A DNA stretch of 64,000 nt from Candidatus Pristimantibacillus lignocellulolyticus (GCA_023639215.1 CP097899.1:1370501-1434500); one strand, 5' to 3'; positions 24,855 to 35,131 are shown, counted from the stretch's first letter. Numbers and translations: made by a program. The notes: generated by a model not told the origin, from the letters alone.

Positions 24855-26072
24855 TTATGCTGCTGATATAGTATCTTTACGTTTGTCAGGGGGAAGTAAG
24901 AAACCTATTAATCCTAGTAATGGCATGAAAGAACAAGCAATAATAACAGCTTGAATACTCGTTAAGTCAATAATAATACCTAACACCATTGAACCAAGTG
25001 CGCCCATACCAAATGCCAGACCAGTAATTAAACCTGATACCATCCCAACTTTACCAGGCACCATCTCTTGAACGTACACCACGGTAACAGAGAAGCTACT
25101 ATGGTTAATTAGACCGAGCAAGAACAATAGTGGATATGCAGCAACAAGACCTGAGAAAGGTAATGCTATTGCAAATGGTACAGCTCCTAATAAGGAAAGT
25201 AGAATTACATTTCTGCGACCGACTTTATCCGATAACGGACCGCCAAGAAATGTTCCGATAATACCTGCTGCCATATACGTAAAGATATACATTTGAGCGT
25301 TCGGAATCGAAAGACCAAACTTATCCATTAGGAAGAAGACAAAGTAAGTCCCAATACTTGCACTAAACCATGAACGTGCAAACACTAGTACGATAACATA
25401 AAAGATAGATTTTCTTACTACTTTATCATTACTATCTGCAGTCTTTTTCTTTGCTTTTTTGCGTTCCAATGGAGGCAATAATTTCAACTGACTACTATAC
25501 CATCTGGCAACAAAAGCTTGAATAACAAAACCTATACCCGCTAGAACGATGAACCAATAGGCTCCCTGTTGTCCAAATGGAAAGAAAATATATGCGGTCA
25601 TAATTGGTGCAAGCGCACCACCCATATTTCCTCCAACCTGAAAGATAGATTGTGCAAGCCCACGCTTCGGGCCCGCAGCCATATAGGCAATTCTCGCTCC
25701 TTCAGGATGAAACATTGCTGATGCTATGCCCACGAGAAGAACAGCACCTAACACCGACCAATATCCGGGAGCGATACCAAGACCGAACATACCAAGTGCA
25801 GCCATAAGCATTCCTGCTGGTAATATCATTGGTGTCGGTCTTGCATCTGCAATCGCACCTACGAATGGTTGAATAACAGAAGAAGAAAAGTATAGAACAA
25901 ATGTAATAAATCCTAGTTGCGTGAAAGACAAACCCAGTGCCTCTTGGAGTACTGGGTACGATGCTGGTATAACAGCTTGCATGGAATCATTAAGTAAATG
26001 AGCCATACTTACTAGGCCAAGAATTGGGAATAATGTTTTTGCCTGCTTTTTCGTAGCTTCTATTGCTGACAA
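24855..26072 (-). CDS. MFS transporter, fosmidomycin-resistance (Fsr) type
   Basis: 405 residues with about twelve membrane segments and a central hydrophilic loop near residue 200 rich in Lys. The N-terminal part (AHLLNDSMQAVIPASYPVL) and FHPEGARIAYMAAG are characteristic of the Fsr-like branch. Substrate unknown. It starts 9 bases after the ThuA-like gene and is the last gene of a long minus-strand run from the YesM kinase gene at 33668, so it may export or import a sugar derivative rather than a drug. Confidence 0.85.
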   Translation of the reverse strand: MSAIEATKKQAKTLFPILGLVSMAHLLNDSMQAVIPASYPVLQEALGLSFTQLGFITFVLYFSSSVIQPFVGAIADARPTPMILPAGMLMAALGMFGLGIAPGYWSVLGAVLLVGIASAMFHPEGARIAYMAAGPKRGLAQSIFQVGGNMGGALAPIMTAYIFFPFGQQGAYWFIVLAGIGFVIQAFVARWYSSQLKLLPPLERKKAKKKTADSNDKVVRKSIFYVIVLVFARSWFSASIGTYFVFFLMDKFGLSIPNAQMYIFTYMAAGIIGTFLGGPLSDKVGRRNVILLSLLGAVPFAIALPFSGLVAAYPLLFLLGLINHSSFSVTVVYVQEMVPGKVGMVSGLITGLAFGMGALGSMVLGIIIDLTSIQAVIIACSFMPLLGLIGFLLPPDKRKDTISAA

Positions 26073-26081
26073 GTTAATTCC

Positions 26082-26717
26082 CTACCATACCTTAGCTGCC
26101 CATAAGCCAGCTTGCTTAATCAATTGACGGAATGGCTTAACAGAGAAGCAGGAAAGCTGGTGACCGTTCATTAAGTATACAACTCTACCCATACCATACT
26201 CATGAGCCCAAGCCGCAGGCCACAGCTGGTTGTCATGCTCATATTGAGCCAGAATTGTCGTGTCAAAATGCGGAATCATGTCAAAGCGGTATGGCTCATC
26301 GTCTATCTCGAAAGGCTCAATACCTTTCATAATTGGGTGATCAGGCAATGTATTTTGGACAGGTAATGTTGTAAATTCCGGATGTCCTGTAAATTTCGCA
26401 CCCATCATTGTCATTAATTCCTTATTTCGCTGAAGTGAAATTCCGTTATGAATAACAAGTAGACCACCACCATTTGCTACGTAATCTAGCAATGCTGCTA
26501 CACGCTCTTGTGGTTCAGGTTGTTGAGAAAATTCAGTATACGAAATAAATAGATCATAACCTTCTAATGTTTCCTTGTTAAGCACACTGTAATCGCCTGT
26601 GCTCGTTACTTCTGCGACTTCTTCAAGACTACCTTCAATCTCACGATCTACTTTTTCAAATGGATGATATTTCACATCTGTATAGTTACCTAGTGCAAGT
26701 GCTTTAAATTTGCTCAT
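26082..26717 (-). CDS. ThuA domain-containing protein
   Basis: 211 residues with the trehalose-utilisation (ThuA) fold, a class I glutamine-amidotransferase-like domain often encoded beside sugar ABC transporters and oxidoreductases. Recognisable parts are LLDYVANGGGLLVIHNG near residue 80, TGHPEF, and the C-terminal WAHEYGMGRVVYLMNGH. Members take part in conversion of 3-keto sugars. It sits between SDR and MFS genes of the same operon, supporting a role in catabolism of the transported sugar. Confidence 0.85.
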   Translation of the reverse strand: MSKFKALALGNYTDVKYHPFEKVDREIEGSLEEVAEVTSTGDYSVLNKETLEGYDLFISYTEFSQQPEPQERVAALLDYVANGGGLLVIHNGISLQRNKELMTMMGAKFTGHPEFTTLPVQNTLPDHPIMKGIEPFEIDDEPYRFDMIPHFDTTILAQYEHDNQLWPAAWAHEYGMGRVVYLMNGHQLSCFSVKPFRQLIKQAGLWAAKVW

Positions 26718-26760
26718 CTCAATATCACTCCATTATCTCTATAGTATTATTTCTATTGAA

Positions 26761-27483
26761 TTACCAAGGCCAAACTTGACCATCCATATCGAGGAAGATA
26801 GGTTCATCACCCATATATTGCTTATGATTTTCAATTAAACCAATAATTTTTAGCGCTGATTCATCCGGAGTTGTTGGCGCAATAGTACTTAATTGACCAC
26901 TCATATAGGTTTGTAGCCATCCCGGATAGAATACCATCACTTGACCGCCTAGTTTTTTGAGATGCTCATGCACAATCGAGGATTGCATATTAAGCGCTGA
27001 CTTTGACATACAGTAGCCATAGCCAGAAATGCGATGGTTACGAGCGACACTTCCTGCCTCCGAGGATATATTTATAACAAGTTTATCTTCACTTTGTAAC
27101 AATAGCCCCATAATACTATTCGTTACTCGAAGAGACCCAAGAGTATTAACATTGAAGATAGTTTTCATATTTTCATAATCTAAATCTACTAATATATTGG
27201 AATGATCATCTCTTGTTCCAATAGCAGCATTATTGATTACCATGTCTAGATGTTCAGTTTTGGAAGCAATTTGGCGTGCAGCCTTCTTTACACTTTGATC
27301 ATCACCAATATCTAACGGTACAATTTCAAGCGTGTCTGGATATTGCTCCTTCAGTTCACTTAGAAAATCCCAATCCGCGATAAATTGTCCCGCGAAAACT
27401 TTGTATTGCTTTTCAAGGAAAAATTTGGTGAATGAGAAACCTAATCCTCTATCTGCTCCTGTTACAAAAACTGTCTTAGTCAT
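26761..27483 (-). CDS. Short-chain dehydrogenase/reductase
   Basis: NAD(P)-dependent classical SDR, about 240 residues. The cofactor-binding TGADRGLGFS lies at residues 8-17, NNAAIG near 83, the catalytic Ser in INISSEAGS and the YxxxK pair as YGYCMSKSALN. All active residues are present. The start ATG 27483 follows GGTGGAG; an in-frame GTG at 27495 overlaps that site. Located between the permease genes and the ThuA gene, so it probably oxidises or reduces a sugar brought in by the transporter. Confidence 0.88.
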   Translation of the reverse strand: MTKTVFVTGADRGLGFSFTKFFLEKQYKVFAGQFIADWDFLSELKEQYPDTLEIVPLDIGDDQSVKKAARQIASKTEHLDMVINNAAIGTRDDHSNILVDLDYENMKTIFNVNTLGSLRVTNSIMGLLLQSEDKLVINISSEAGSVARNHRISGYGYCMSKSALNMQSSIVHEHLKKLGGQVMVFYPGWLQTYMSGQLSTIAPTTPDESALKIIGLIENHKQYMGDEPIFLDMDGQVWPW

Positions 27484-27512
27484 ATTCTTCTCCACCTTAC
27501 TTCATTAATTTG

Positions 27513-28400
27513 TTATTCCTTCACAGAACCTAATGTAATACCAGTAACAAAGTATCTTTGAAGGAATGGATATACAAGTAGAATTGGAATCATTGTTACT
27601 ACAATTTTGGCTGCATTAAAGGTTTTCTCAGATAATTTCATAAGATCCTCTAGGCTTCCAGAACTCATATCTGCTAAAGCTGGTAAAACCACCAATGATC
27701 GAATATAAGTTTGTAAAGGTTGGCCAGACGGTGTATTAATTAGAATCATACCATCAAAGAACGCATTCCAATGATGAACAATACTAAACAACGTAACCGT
27801 AGCAATTGATGCCATGGACATCGGAATATATACTTTCCACATCGTAGTGAATATTCCTGCACCATCGATTTTGGCAGCTTCTCCAACTTCCTTAGGTATA
27901 GCACGGAAGAAGTTCATAAGCAATACCACGTTGAATACAGGTACTGCTCCCGGTAATACAAGTGCCCAAATACTATCCATAACACCCGTCATTTTAATAG
28001 TCATATACCACGGAATTAAACCTCCGTTGAACATCATTGTAAATATAAATATCCACATTATTTTATTACGAGCAGGAAACTCTGATGTTTCTTTCGATAG
28101 AGGGTATGCTGCTAGAATTGTCATTATAAAGTTAATAGCTCCACCTAGCAATACACGTTGTACCGAAACACCAAACGCTTGGAAGAATCTCTGATCTTGT
28201 AAAATAAATTCATAAGGTGTTAATGTAAATCCAACTGGAATAAATGTTACTTGCCCTGCTGAAACGGCAGAATTATCACTAAGTGATATGGCAACCATAT
28301 GCCATATTGGTGCCAAACAAGCCAATGTAATTAGTATTAGAGCGATGAGAAGAAGCACATATGTTACTTTCTCACCAAAAGTTTGTTGCTTGCTAAACAT
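27513..28400 (-). CDS. Sugar ABC transporter permease, LplC type
   Basis: 295 residues, six membrane segments, EAA loop GEAAKIDGAGIFTTMWKVYIP at about 190. This LplC/YtcP branch pairs with LplB permeases and large lipoprotein binding proteins, as here. It begins 15 bases after the LplB-type gene. It ends with the family-typical FVTGITLGSVKE. No ATPase is encoded in the operon. Confidence 0.92.
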   Translation of the reverse strand: MFSKQQTFGEKVTYVLLLIALILITLACLAPIWHMVAISLSDNSAVSAGQVTFIPVGFTLTPYEFILQDQRFFQAFGVSVQRVLLGGAINFIMTILAAYPLSKETSEFPARNKIMWIFIFTMMFNGGLIPWYMTIKMTGVMDSIWALVLPGAVPVFNVVLLMNFFRAIPKEVGEAAKIDGAGIFTTMWKVYIPMSMASIATVTLFSIVHHWNAFFDGMILINTPSGQPLQTYIRSLVVLPALADMSSGSLEDLMKLSEKTFNAAKIVVTMIPILLVYPFLQRYFVTGITLGSVKE

Positions 28401-28415
28401 TGATACTCCTCCTCA

Positions 28416-29306
28416 TCAAAAGATACGGTAATTGGCCCATTTGTCTGCCAGCTTCCAAGAAAGTACAACTAAGATGAATCCTACAACTGACTTCAAAGTT
28501 CCTACGGCAGTAGCCAAACCATATTGATGTTGAGTAAGACCAATTCTGTATACATAAGTGTCAATAATGTCACCTGAAGCGTATACCGCTGGATTATATA
28601 GGTTAAAGATTTGTTCAAAGCCTGCATTCATGATTTTACCTACACCTAGACAAGCTAATAGTACAATCGTAGGAGCAATACCAGGTAAAGTTACGTAGCG
28701 TAGTTGATGGAATTTAGACGCACCATCAATTTTAGCCGCCTCATACAAACTTGGATTAATAGCTGTTAGTGCTGCCAAGAAAATAACCGCATTAAATCCA
28801 AATTCCTTCCATACATCACTTCCAATAATTACGATTGGAAACCATGTATTACTTCCTAAGAAGAAAATAGATTCAAAACCAAGTGCTGTAATAATATTGT
28901 TGAAAATCCCGTCCGAAGCTAATAGATTAGTTAGGACGCCCGCTAATATTACCCACGACATAAAATGTGGCAAATAAACAATGGTTTGAATCCAACGTTT
29001 TAACGTGTTTTGTAAAACTTCATTCAACATTAACGCAAAGATTAACGGTACAATCAAATTCAATACAATTTTACTCACAGCAATAAAGATTGTATTGTAA
29101 AAGATTTGGGAACTTTCCTTTAACTGGAACATGTAAATAAAATTGTCCAAACCGACAAAGGTAGAGCCAAACATTCCCTTGCCCGGCACAAAATCCTGAA
29201 AGGCAATGATTAAGCCGAACAAAGGGAATATCTCATAAATTAGCACTAGCAATATCGGTGGAGTAAGCATTAAATAATAGCCCCATACATTTCGTGATGT
29301 TCTCAT
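28416..29306 (-). CDS. Sugar ABC transporter permease, LplB type
   Basis: 296 residues with six membrane segments and the EAA loop YEAAKIDGASKFHQLRYVTLP near residue 187. The N-terminal YYLMLTPPILLVLIYEIFP and FQDFVPGKG are typical of the LplB branch. It starts 29 bases after the binding-protein gene and forms the pore with the LplC-type protein. Operon context implies control by the YesMN system encoded upstream. Confidence 0.92.
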   Translation of the reverse strand: MRTSRNVWGYYLMLTPPILLVLIYEIFPLFGLIIAFQDFVPGKGMFGSTFVGLDNFIYMFQLKESSQIFYNTIFIAVSKIVLNLIVPLIFALMLNEVLQNTLKRWIQTIVYLPHFMSWVILAGVLTNLLASDGIFNNIITALGFESIFFLGSNTWFPIVIIGSDVWKEFGFNAVIFLAALTAINPSLYEAAKIDGASKFHQLRYVTLPGIAPTIVLLACLGVGKIMNAGFEQIFNLYNPAVYASGDIIDTYVYRIGLTQHQYGLATAVGTLKSVVGFILVVLSWKLADKWANYRIF

Positions 29307-29335
29307 ATCGCTACTCCAATCCGCTCTTTACTGCA

Positions 29336-30982
29336 TTACTTAACTGCTTCATTTACCTCGCTAGTAATTTCATCTCCGCCTTGTTTCTTCCAATCCGCTA
29401 CGAATTGATCAAAAGCATCGATTGGTTTGTCACCCATAATAATTTGAATAAACGTTTCGTCTTCAAGCTTTTTCAGGTTAACCCATTTACGGTTCATCGT
29501 AGTTGTTTTCCCATAGAAAGCACCTGTTACTTTCTCAACGTTGCTTTGAATCATCCCTCTAGTTGTATCCACAGTTATCGAGCTTGCCCACGCAAGCAGA
29601 TCTTTCTTAGGGTTTTCATTGTTGTATACGATGCGATCATATTGAATCTTCTCATGAGCTAGTAAAGTATCGTATTCTCTAGTACCAGCAAGTACTTCAT
29701 CTACTTTAACAACCGCAATTTCCTTCTCATCGAATGGAGCCATCATATGACCGAATGGTAGATTAACACGGTTGTATCTCACGTTTTGATCAATGTAAAA
29801 TTCATTTCCACGAGTTTGGTCAATAATGTATTCATGGTTCAAAATTCGGATAACTGCTTCTGGGTTAGCCATCTTTTTGCTGACAGCAAGATAGCTGGAT
29901 GTCGGAGACATCGTGTGCGTTTTAAATTTACCTTCTTTGTCTAGTGGAACAGCTACTGTTACCCACTCTGCCTTCGGATCAAGCTTAAGGTTATCGATCA
30001 TAATCCATGATGGCATCCAGAATGGTCCGAAGAACATACCCGCACGACCAGAAATAATCTTTTCACGACCACTTGAGCCAGTTTCAGCAACAAACTCTCT
30101 ATGAATAACCCCATTAGCATACATATCGCGAAGTTTAGCAAGTGCTACCTTCGTCTCAGGCTGGATTGAGCCATATTCTACAGTACCATCGTCATTTTTA
30201 ACCCATAGTTCCGGATAAGCATCAAAGTAACTGAATATCGTATCAAAACCAAATATACTGTTGCCTATATTAACAATATCTTGTTGGCCAACTAGACCAA
30301 TCGTTTGATTGTTGCCGCCACCTAAGTTGTTATCAATAAATGCTCTCGCTGCCACTTCAATGTCTTCCAATGTTTTTGGAACTGGAAGACCTACTGCATC
30401 TAGCCAGTCTTTACGTATGAACAATGTATTCATAGCGTCAGCACCTGGAGATGAGTTAGGTACAGCCATCAATTTACCGTCAAACGTGGCAGATGCTAAA
30501 CTTAGTTCCTTTGTTGATTCGAAAACTTCTCTAAGTTCAGGAGATATATTAGCCTCATATACGTCCGTCAGATCTGCAATTAGATCTGCGTCAACAAGAA
30601 GTTTCAATTGTGCTTCGTCAACGAGCATAACATCTGGAACGGATTCACTTACGATAACGAGATCCATTTTCTGTTTGTAAGGATCACCATCTGCTGTTTG
30701 CCAATCATAATTAAACTTTACGTTAAGCTCTTCCTCTATAAATCGAACATATTCATTGTTCTCTTGAGTATCACCAGGTGGCAATTCAATATCTACAGAC
30801 ATTGCCTTACCTAGACTTACAGTTATTGTCTCTTCAAAGCGACCAAATGGATCAGCTGCTACAACGGGAGTTTTTTCAACTACCTCTTTGTTTCCCTTAC
30901 CATTCCCACCGCTTGAACAAGCTACTAACGTTGTACACATAGCAATTAATAAAACCGCTTTCATTTTTGTTCCAAATACCAT
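29336..30982 (-). CDS. Sugar-binding lipoprotein, LplA type
   Basis: 548 residues, the length of LplA-like binding proteins. A lipoprotein signal peptide ends at Cys22 (TTLVAC SSGG), then a Gly/Lys linker and the large binding domain; GGDPYKQKMDLVIVSESVPDVMLVD-type region near 100 is conserved in the group. ATG 30982 has GGAGGGG 8 bases upstream. It follows the YesN gene by about 150 bases and a hairpin, so it may be made from its own YesN-activated promoter as well as by read-through. Ligand is probably an oligosaccharide, not identifiable. Confidence 0.9.
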   Translation of the reverse strand: MVFGTKMKAVLLIAMCTTLVACSSGGNGKGNKEVVEKTPVVAADPFGRFEETITVSLGKAMSVDIELPPGDTQENNEYVRFIEEELNVKFNYDWQTADGDPYKQKMDLVIVSESVPDVMLVDEAQLKLLVDADLIADLTDVYEANISPELREVFESTKELSLASATFDGKLMAVPNSSPGADAMNTLFIRKDWLDAVGLPVPKTLEDIEVAARAFIDNNLGGGNNQTIGLVGQQDIVNIGNSIFGFDTIFSYFDAYPELWVKNDDGTVEYGSIQPETKVALAKLRDMYANGVIHREFVAETGSSGREKIISGRAGMFFGPFWMPSWIMIDNLKLDPKAEWVTVAVPLDKEGKFKTHTMSPTSSYLAVSKKMANPEAVIRILNHEYIIDQTRGNEFYIDQNVRYNRVNLPFGHMMAPFDEKEIAVVKVDEVLAGTREYDTLLAHEKIQYDRIVYNNENPKKDLLAWASSITVDTTRGMIQSNVEKVTGAFYGKTTTMNRKWVNLKKLEDETFIQIIMGDKPIDAFDQFVADWKKQGGDEITSEVNEAVK

Positions 30983-31100
30983 GACTTGATCCCCTCCAAA
31001 GTCTGTAATTGATTTGTTCTCGTTAAGTATATCTTCAATAGCAGAAAACCCGACTTAGATTTCTGACCGCAAAGCGTATTATTCCTGTAAGCAAACAAAT

Positions 31101-31130
31101 GCCGAAACGGACAAAATTCACCGTTTCGGC
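31101..31130. terminator. Hairpin between YesN and binding-protein genes
   Basis: A perfect 10-bp stem (GCCGAAACGG) with a 10-base loop, located 9 bases past the regulator's stop. Minus-strand T-richness is moderate, so read-through is possible. Confidence 0.75.
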
Positions 31131-31138
31131 AACATTTT

Positions 31139-31918
31139 TCATAGGTTCATTGGATCTTGATTACGAAAATCAGAGGGTAGCATACCTACCTCTAATAAAA
31201 ACTGACGACTGAAGTACTTCTCATCCTTAAATCCAGTTTGCTGAGCAATATCATATATGGGGCGATTCGTACTTAATAGTAATTGTTTCGACCTCATTAA
31301 ACGCATATTTTTTAAATACTTATGAAAGCTCGTCCCCATAATATCCTTAAAGCATTGACTGAAATATCCTCTACTCATATTTGCAACCTTTGCGATGTGT
31401 TCCTGTGTAAAATTCATCTCATGCTGCTCCTGCATGTAGTTAACGGTTTTCTTAATTGATTGTACAATTTCTTCAGGATACTTCCCTCTGTACACAGTGT
31501 TTAGCTCCATAGGTTTAGATTGAGATATAGTGGAAAGGCGCTCATAATAGCGAGTGACAATTTGTTGAAGCATATCCTCCATCACGTCATTTTCCAACTG
31601 TGTTTTTAAAATATAATCGATAGCTCCGAGTCTCAGAGCCTCCTGCACGTATTCGAATTCTGGATGGCAAGTAAGAATAACAATTTGCACATTAGAATAC
31701 TTTTCCTTTACTTCACGTATAAGTTGCATGCCGTCCATCTCCGGCATGTTCAAATCTGTAAATAGTAAATCTATCGGTTGTTCAGACATAATCTCTAAAG
31801 CACGTACCCCATTAGATGCCTCTGCTATGACCTCAATCGAAAACTTATCCCAAGGCATAATCGTGATAATACCTTTACGCACTAATTTTTCATCGTCAAC
31901 AATACATGCTTTAATCAT
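31139..31918 (-). CDS. Response regulator, YesN/AraC type
   Basis: 259 residues. An N-terminal receiver domain (acidic DDE at 8-10, phosphoacceptor Asp in LLFTDLNMPEMDG near 56, Lys in YILKTQ) is joined to a C-terminal AraC-type double HTH (ANMSRGYFSQCFKDIMG and QQTGFKDEKYFSRQFLLEVG). It is shorter than many YesN proteins. It overlaps the upstream YesM kinase gene by eight bases and precedes the sugar ABC genes it should activate. Confidence 0.93.
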   Translation of the reverse strand: MIKACIVDDEKLVRKGIITIMPWDKFSIEVIAEASNGVRALEIMSEQPIDLLFTDLNMPEMDGMQLIREVKEKYSNVQIVILTCHPEFEYVQEALRLGAIDYILKTQLENDVMEDMLQQIVTRYYERLSTISQSKPMELNTVYRGKYPEEIVQSIKKTVNYMQEQHEMNFTQEHIAKVANMSRGYFSQCFKDIMGTSFHKYLKNMRLMRSKQLLLSTNRPIYDIAQQTGFKDEKYFSRQFLLEVGMLPSDFRNQDPMNL

Positions 31919-33668
31919 GATGTGTTCCCTCCTTGTTCAATGGCAATGTGACTTGAATAGATGTACCTTCACCCTTCTTACTCGTAATAATTAACTCTCC
32001 TTGTGCGCCATAATTACTTTTCACTGTTTTGTATACATAGTTAAGACCTATGCCAAACCCTGTCTTATTGACTCCATCGGAAAGTAACTGATCGATTTTC
32101 TGCTGATCAATACCAGCCCCATTATCCCGAACGATAATATTCAATCTATCGTGGTTTTTTTGTTCAATAATAACCTCAATCATCCCTCCAACATCACCAA
32201 GACCATGATATAGAGAATTTTCTACTAAAGGCTGCATAAGGAAACGTGGAACTTCAACATCTAGCATCGCTTCATCCACATGTAGACGAATATCATACTG
32301 ATGGTCATATCGAACTTGCTGAAGAGCAATATAATCCTTTAAAGCTTCCAGCTCTTGATTTACAGTGACAATAATTCCATCCTTGCCCAAATTATAACTA
32401 AGTACTTTAGTAAAACTAACGATAAATTGATCAATCTCCTTCTGTCCATTCATTCGAGCTAGCCACTGTACCGTATTAAGTGTATTGTACAAAAAGTGAG
32501 GATTAATCTGGGCCATTAACTTGGCAACCTCTGTTTCCCTCTTCATTTTCTCTTCTACTTCAAGTTGTTTAATTAGCTCTTGAATTTTAAAGCCCATATT
32601 ATTAAATTGGTCAATTAAATAATCAAATTCTAATAACCCACTATGCTCTAGCCTCGTATTAAAATTGTTAGCCGATACTAGGTACATTCCTTTTTTTATA
32701 TTAATAAGCGGACGATATACATAATTACGAATCGTAATAGCAATAAGAATACTTGCCGTAATAGAAAGAATAATAACAATGATAAAGGACCCGATCCATT
32801 TATTAAACTCACTATTATAATCAGATCGATCTACAAAAACGACTAATCTTAGATCCTTTTGATCCATATCCTCAAATGCTACGTATTGTTCAAGCCCTTC
32901 ACTATCATATAGACTACCAATGGGTAGTAAATCATTATTTTGCGAATAGGCAACATAACCCTGTTTGTCAACAAGTACGTGAAAAGCCCCCATGCCATAC
33001 TGCGCTGAATTCAATATCTTTTCAAATACTTTAAAATTAGTTTCAACGTATATCTCTATATTCGAAGTTTGAGGAGTATGTAATCCTATATCAAATTTTC
33101 GAATAATGGATATCACCATATTCGTATTACTATACTTATAGTTAGAATAGTGTGGGCCATAATAACTTGCTCCGGAAATATTCGTTAACTTTGTCAAATC
33201 ATTCAGTTTGAATTCTTTTACAAGTTGATTGGACATGACAACGCTTTCAGAATCTCGATTGTAATACATCGTAAGTCCAACAGTAGGATTGGTGAAATTA
33301 AATAAATTTATTTTTTTTTGGATATCACTACTTAATGTTAAGGAATCATGTAAATCTTCTATTTCAAGCCAATTAGCAAGATCGCTCCCAATTAAACCAT
33401 TAATCGTAAACTGCTGTGACGAGTACTCCAAATTGTTCAGCATTGTAATCAAGTTTCCTCTAACTTGGTCTAAATGGTTCATTAATCCCTTGTCAATTTT
33501 ATTGTCCAAAATAGATGAAATGGAATACATAGAAAGACTACCAATTAAAATGATTGGAATGGTGGAGCAAATAATCATTAGCGTATATAATCGAGATTTT
33601 AATGATGAAGTGAATAATCTATAGCTCATTTCTCTTAACTTCCTAGTTATTCCAGTTAGTATTTTCAT
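31911..33668 (-). CDS. Sensor histidine kinase, YesM type
   Basis: 585 residues. One membrane helix near 25-48, a large extracellular sensing domain (about 50-290), a second helix (about 292-315), HAMP, then the LytS/YesM-type kinase core with the phosphoacceptor His in NPHFLYNTLN and ATPase boxes IIVRDNGAGID and TGFGIGLNYVY. It senses an extracellular signal, likely linked to the sugar, and phosphorylates the YesN regulator whose gene overlaps its end. First gene of the minus-strand sugar operon. Confidence 0.93.
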   Translation of the reverse strand: MKILTGITRKLREMSYRLFTSSLKSRLYTLMIICSTIPIILIGSLSMYSISSILDNKIDKGLMNHLDQVRGNLITMLNNLEYSSQQFTINGLIGSDLANWLEIEDLHDSLTLSSDIQKKINLFNFTNPTVGLTMYYNRDSESVVMSNQLVKEFKLNDLTKLTNISGASYYGPHYSNYKYSNTNMVISIIRKFDIGLHTPQTSNIEIYVETNFKVFEKILNSAQYGMGAFHVLVDKQGYVAYSQNNDLLPIGSLYDSEGLEQYVAFEDMDQKDLRLVVFVDRSDYNSEFNKWIGSFIIVIILSITASILIAITIRNYVYRPLINIKKGMYLVSANNFNTRLEHSGLLEFDYLIDQFNNMGFKIQELIKQLEVEEKMKRETEVAKLMAQINPHFLYNTLNTVQWLARMNGQKEIDQFIVSFTKVLSYNLGKDGIIVTVNQELEALKDYIALQQVRYDHQYDIRLHVDEAMLDVEVPRFLMQPLVENSLYHGLGDVGGMIEVIIEQKNHDRLNIIVRDNGAGIDQQKIDQLLSDGVNKTGFGIGLNYVYKTVKSNYGAQGELIITSKKGEGTSIQVTLPLNKEGTHHD

Positions 33669-33826
33669 ATCCCTCTCCTTAACAAAACTGAATAAACAAA
33701 CTTATCATACCATGGCTATATAATATTCTATATCTCCGGAAATGGCTGTTTCTTGTGCGATTTAGCGATATTCATTACCGTAACTAGATTTCATTGAAGG
33801 GGTAAATTTCATCTTATGACAACAAT

Positions 33827-33872
33827 AAAAAGTCGTCGTAAAGTTATTGGAATAACTTTACGACGACTTTTT
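33827..33872. terminator. Very strong bidirectional-type terminator
   Basis: A perfect 22-bp stem (left arm AAAAAGTCGTCGTAAAGTTA...) with a minimal GG turn and flanking A/T runs. It ends the glycosyltransferase gene and touches its stop codon. Confidence 0.93.
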
Positions 33873-35131
33873 TAATATATTAAGTTATTGTTTATCAATG
33901 TAGGTGTAGTCTCTTGAAGTAGTGAATCTATCTTCTTGCACAACTTAACCCAGTCAAAATGTTCGCTAGCATCCCGCTGTGTACTATAGCAGACTGTTTC
34001 TAATCGCGTTTGATCATTGCATGTCTCGATCATTCTAAGCGCTAACTCATAGCTAAGACCAACCGTATGCAAAGAACCATACTCTAAATATCGATTTTGC
34101 AACTTATACTGATCATCAATGAAGTTTAATCTTAATTCATGTTTCGAGGCTGCATCTCGATTGGATTCAATATCTGAACCAATTAAATAGCAACCATGAA
34201 CTTTTGCTTCAGACAAAACATTGGCATATCCTTCATAGGCTGAAGGAAAAACAAATATTTTCGCTTTTATGAACCAATCATTAAGTATTTCCCTATCACT
34301 CGTAAAACCTAAAAAAACAATTCTTTCATTTAATTCAGGGTTTTCTTGAGCAAACTTTTCAATATAAGGCTTAAATGATTCTTCAACGCTGCCTGCAAGA
34401 ACGAGCCTCCAACTACTAGGTATGTGAGGGACTGCTAATCTGAATCCTTCTAGCAATACATCCGTCGCTTTCGCCGGATGTCCTAACCTGGCAGCAGTAA
34501 AAATAATATCTTCCTTTTCCTCGAAAGCAAATATTTTATCTAAACCATTCTCAGCATTACCCAATGAATAATATCCGTTAGGTATATAGTGAATAGGTAC
34601 TGACCATTTTTGGCTAATATATTCCACCATTGTTTCACTCGAAATGATATCACAATTCCCCAGAAACTTGGTAAACTCATCCGTTAGTATCGTATTGTTA
34701 ATCCAAATGATATTTGCATCAAGCTTCAAGTAAACTTTACCTGTTGGATTCAATTCTTTGTACTTATTAATAGCATTATAATAAAATTGATAAAACCCAA
34801 ATATAAATAACACATTTATTTTTGATGCGTTACTTTCAATATATTGCTCCAAATCATTACCACAATCGTAAACGTTATTTGAGAAAACAGTATCCATAAC
34901 ATGTTCTGGATGGTACTCGAAACTCGGTTCGATATAATCAATTTCAATATCCTCAGAATACAACTGTAACGTAGGCCAAGTAACATTGCCATTAGGTGGT
35001 TTATATGTGGCGAATACTGCCTTATACCCTACATACTTTTGCATGATGTAAGGAATAATTCCTATATCTTTCGTTAGATGATTATCTGCCATATAAGGTG
35101 CTAGTAAGTAAAATGATTTTTTATTACTCAT
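33872..35131 (-). CDS. Glycosyltransferase, GT4-like
   Basis: About 419 residues, two Rossmann-like halves of the GT-B fold. The C-terminal half has the family features FTAARLGHPAKATDVLLEGF near 220, LAGS, VFLGFTSDREILNDWF and FPSAYEGYANVLSEAKVHGC with the nucleotide-sugar-binding Glu residues. The substrate is unknown; such enzymes build cell-surface polysaccharides or glycolipids. The start ATG 35131 follows AGAGGTG; an in-frame upstream start at 35152 overlaps that site. Monocistronic. Confidence 0.82.
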   Translation of the reverse strand: MSNKKSFYLLAPYMADNHLTKDIGIIPYIMQKYVGYKAVFATYKPPNGNVTWPTLQLYSEDIEIDYIEPSFEYHPEHVMDTVFSNNVYDCGNDLEQYIESNASKINVLFIFGFYQFYYNAINKYKELNPTGKVYLKLDANIIWINNTILTDEFTKFLGNCDIISSETMVEYISQKWSVPIHYIPNGYYSLGNAENGLDKIFAFEEKEDIIFTAARLGHPAKATDVLLEGFRLAVPHIPSSWRLVLAGSVEESFKPYIEKFAQENPELNERIVFLGFTSDREILNDWFIKAKIFVFPSAYEGYANVLSEAKVHGCYLIGSDIESNRDAASKHELRLNFIDDQYKLQNRYLEYGSLHTVGLSYELALRMIETCNDQTRLETVCYSTQRDASEHFDWVKLCKKIDSLLQETTPTLINNNLIY

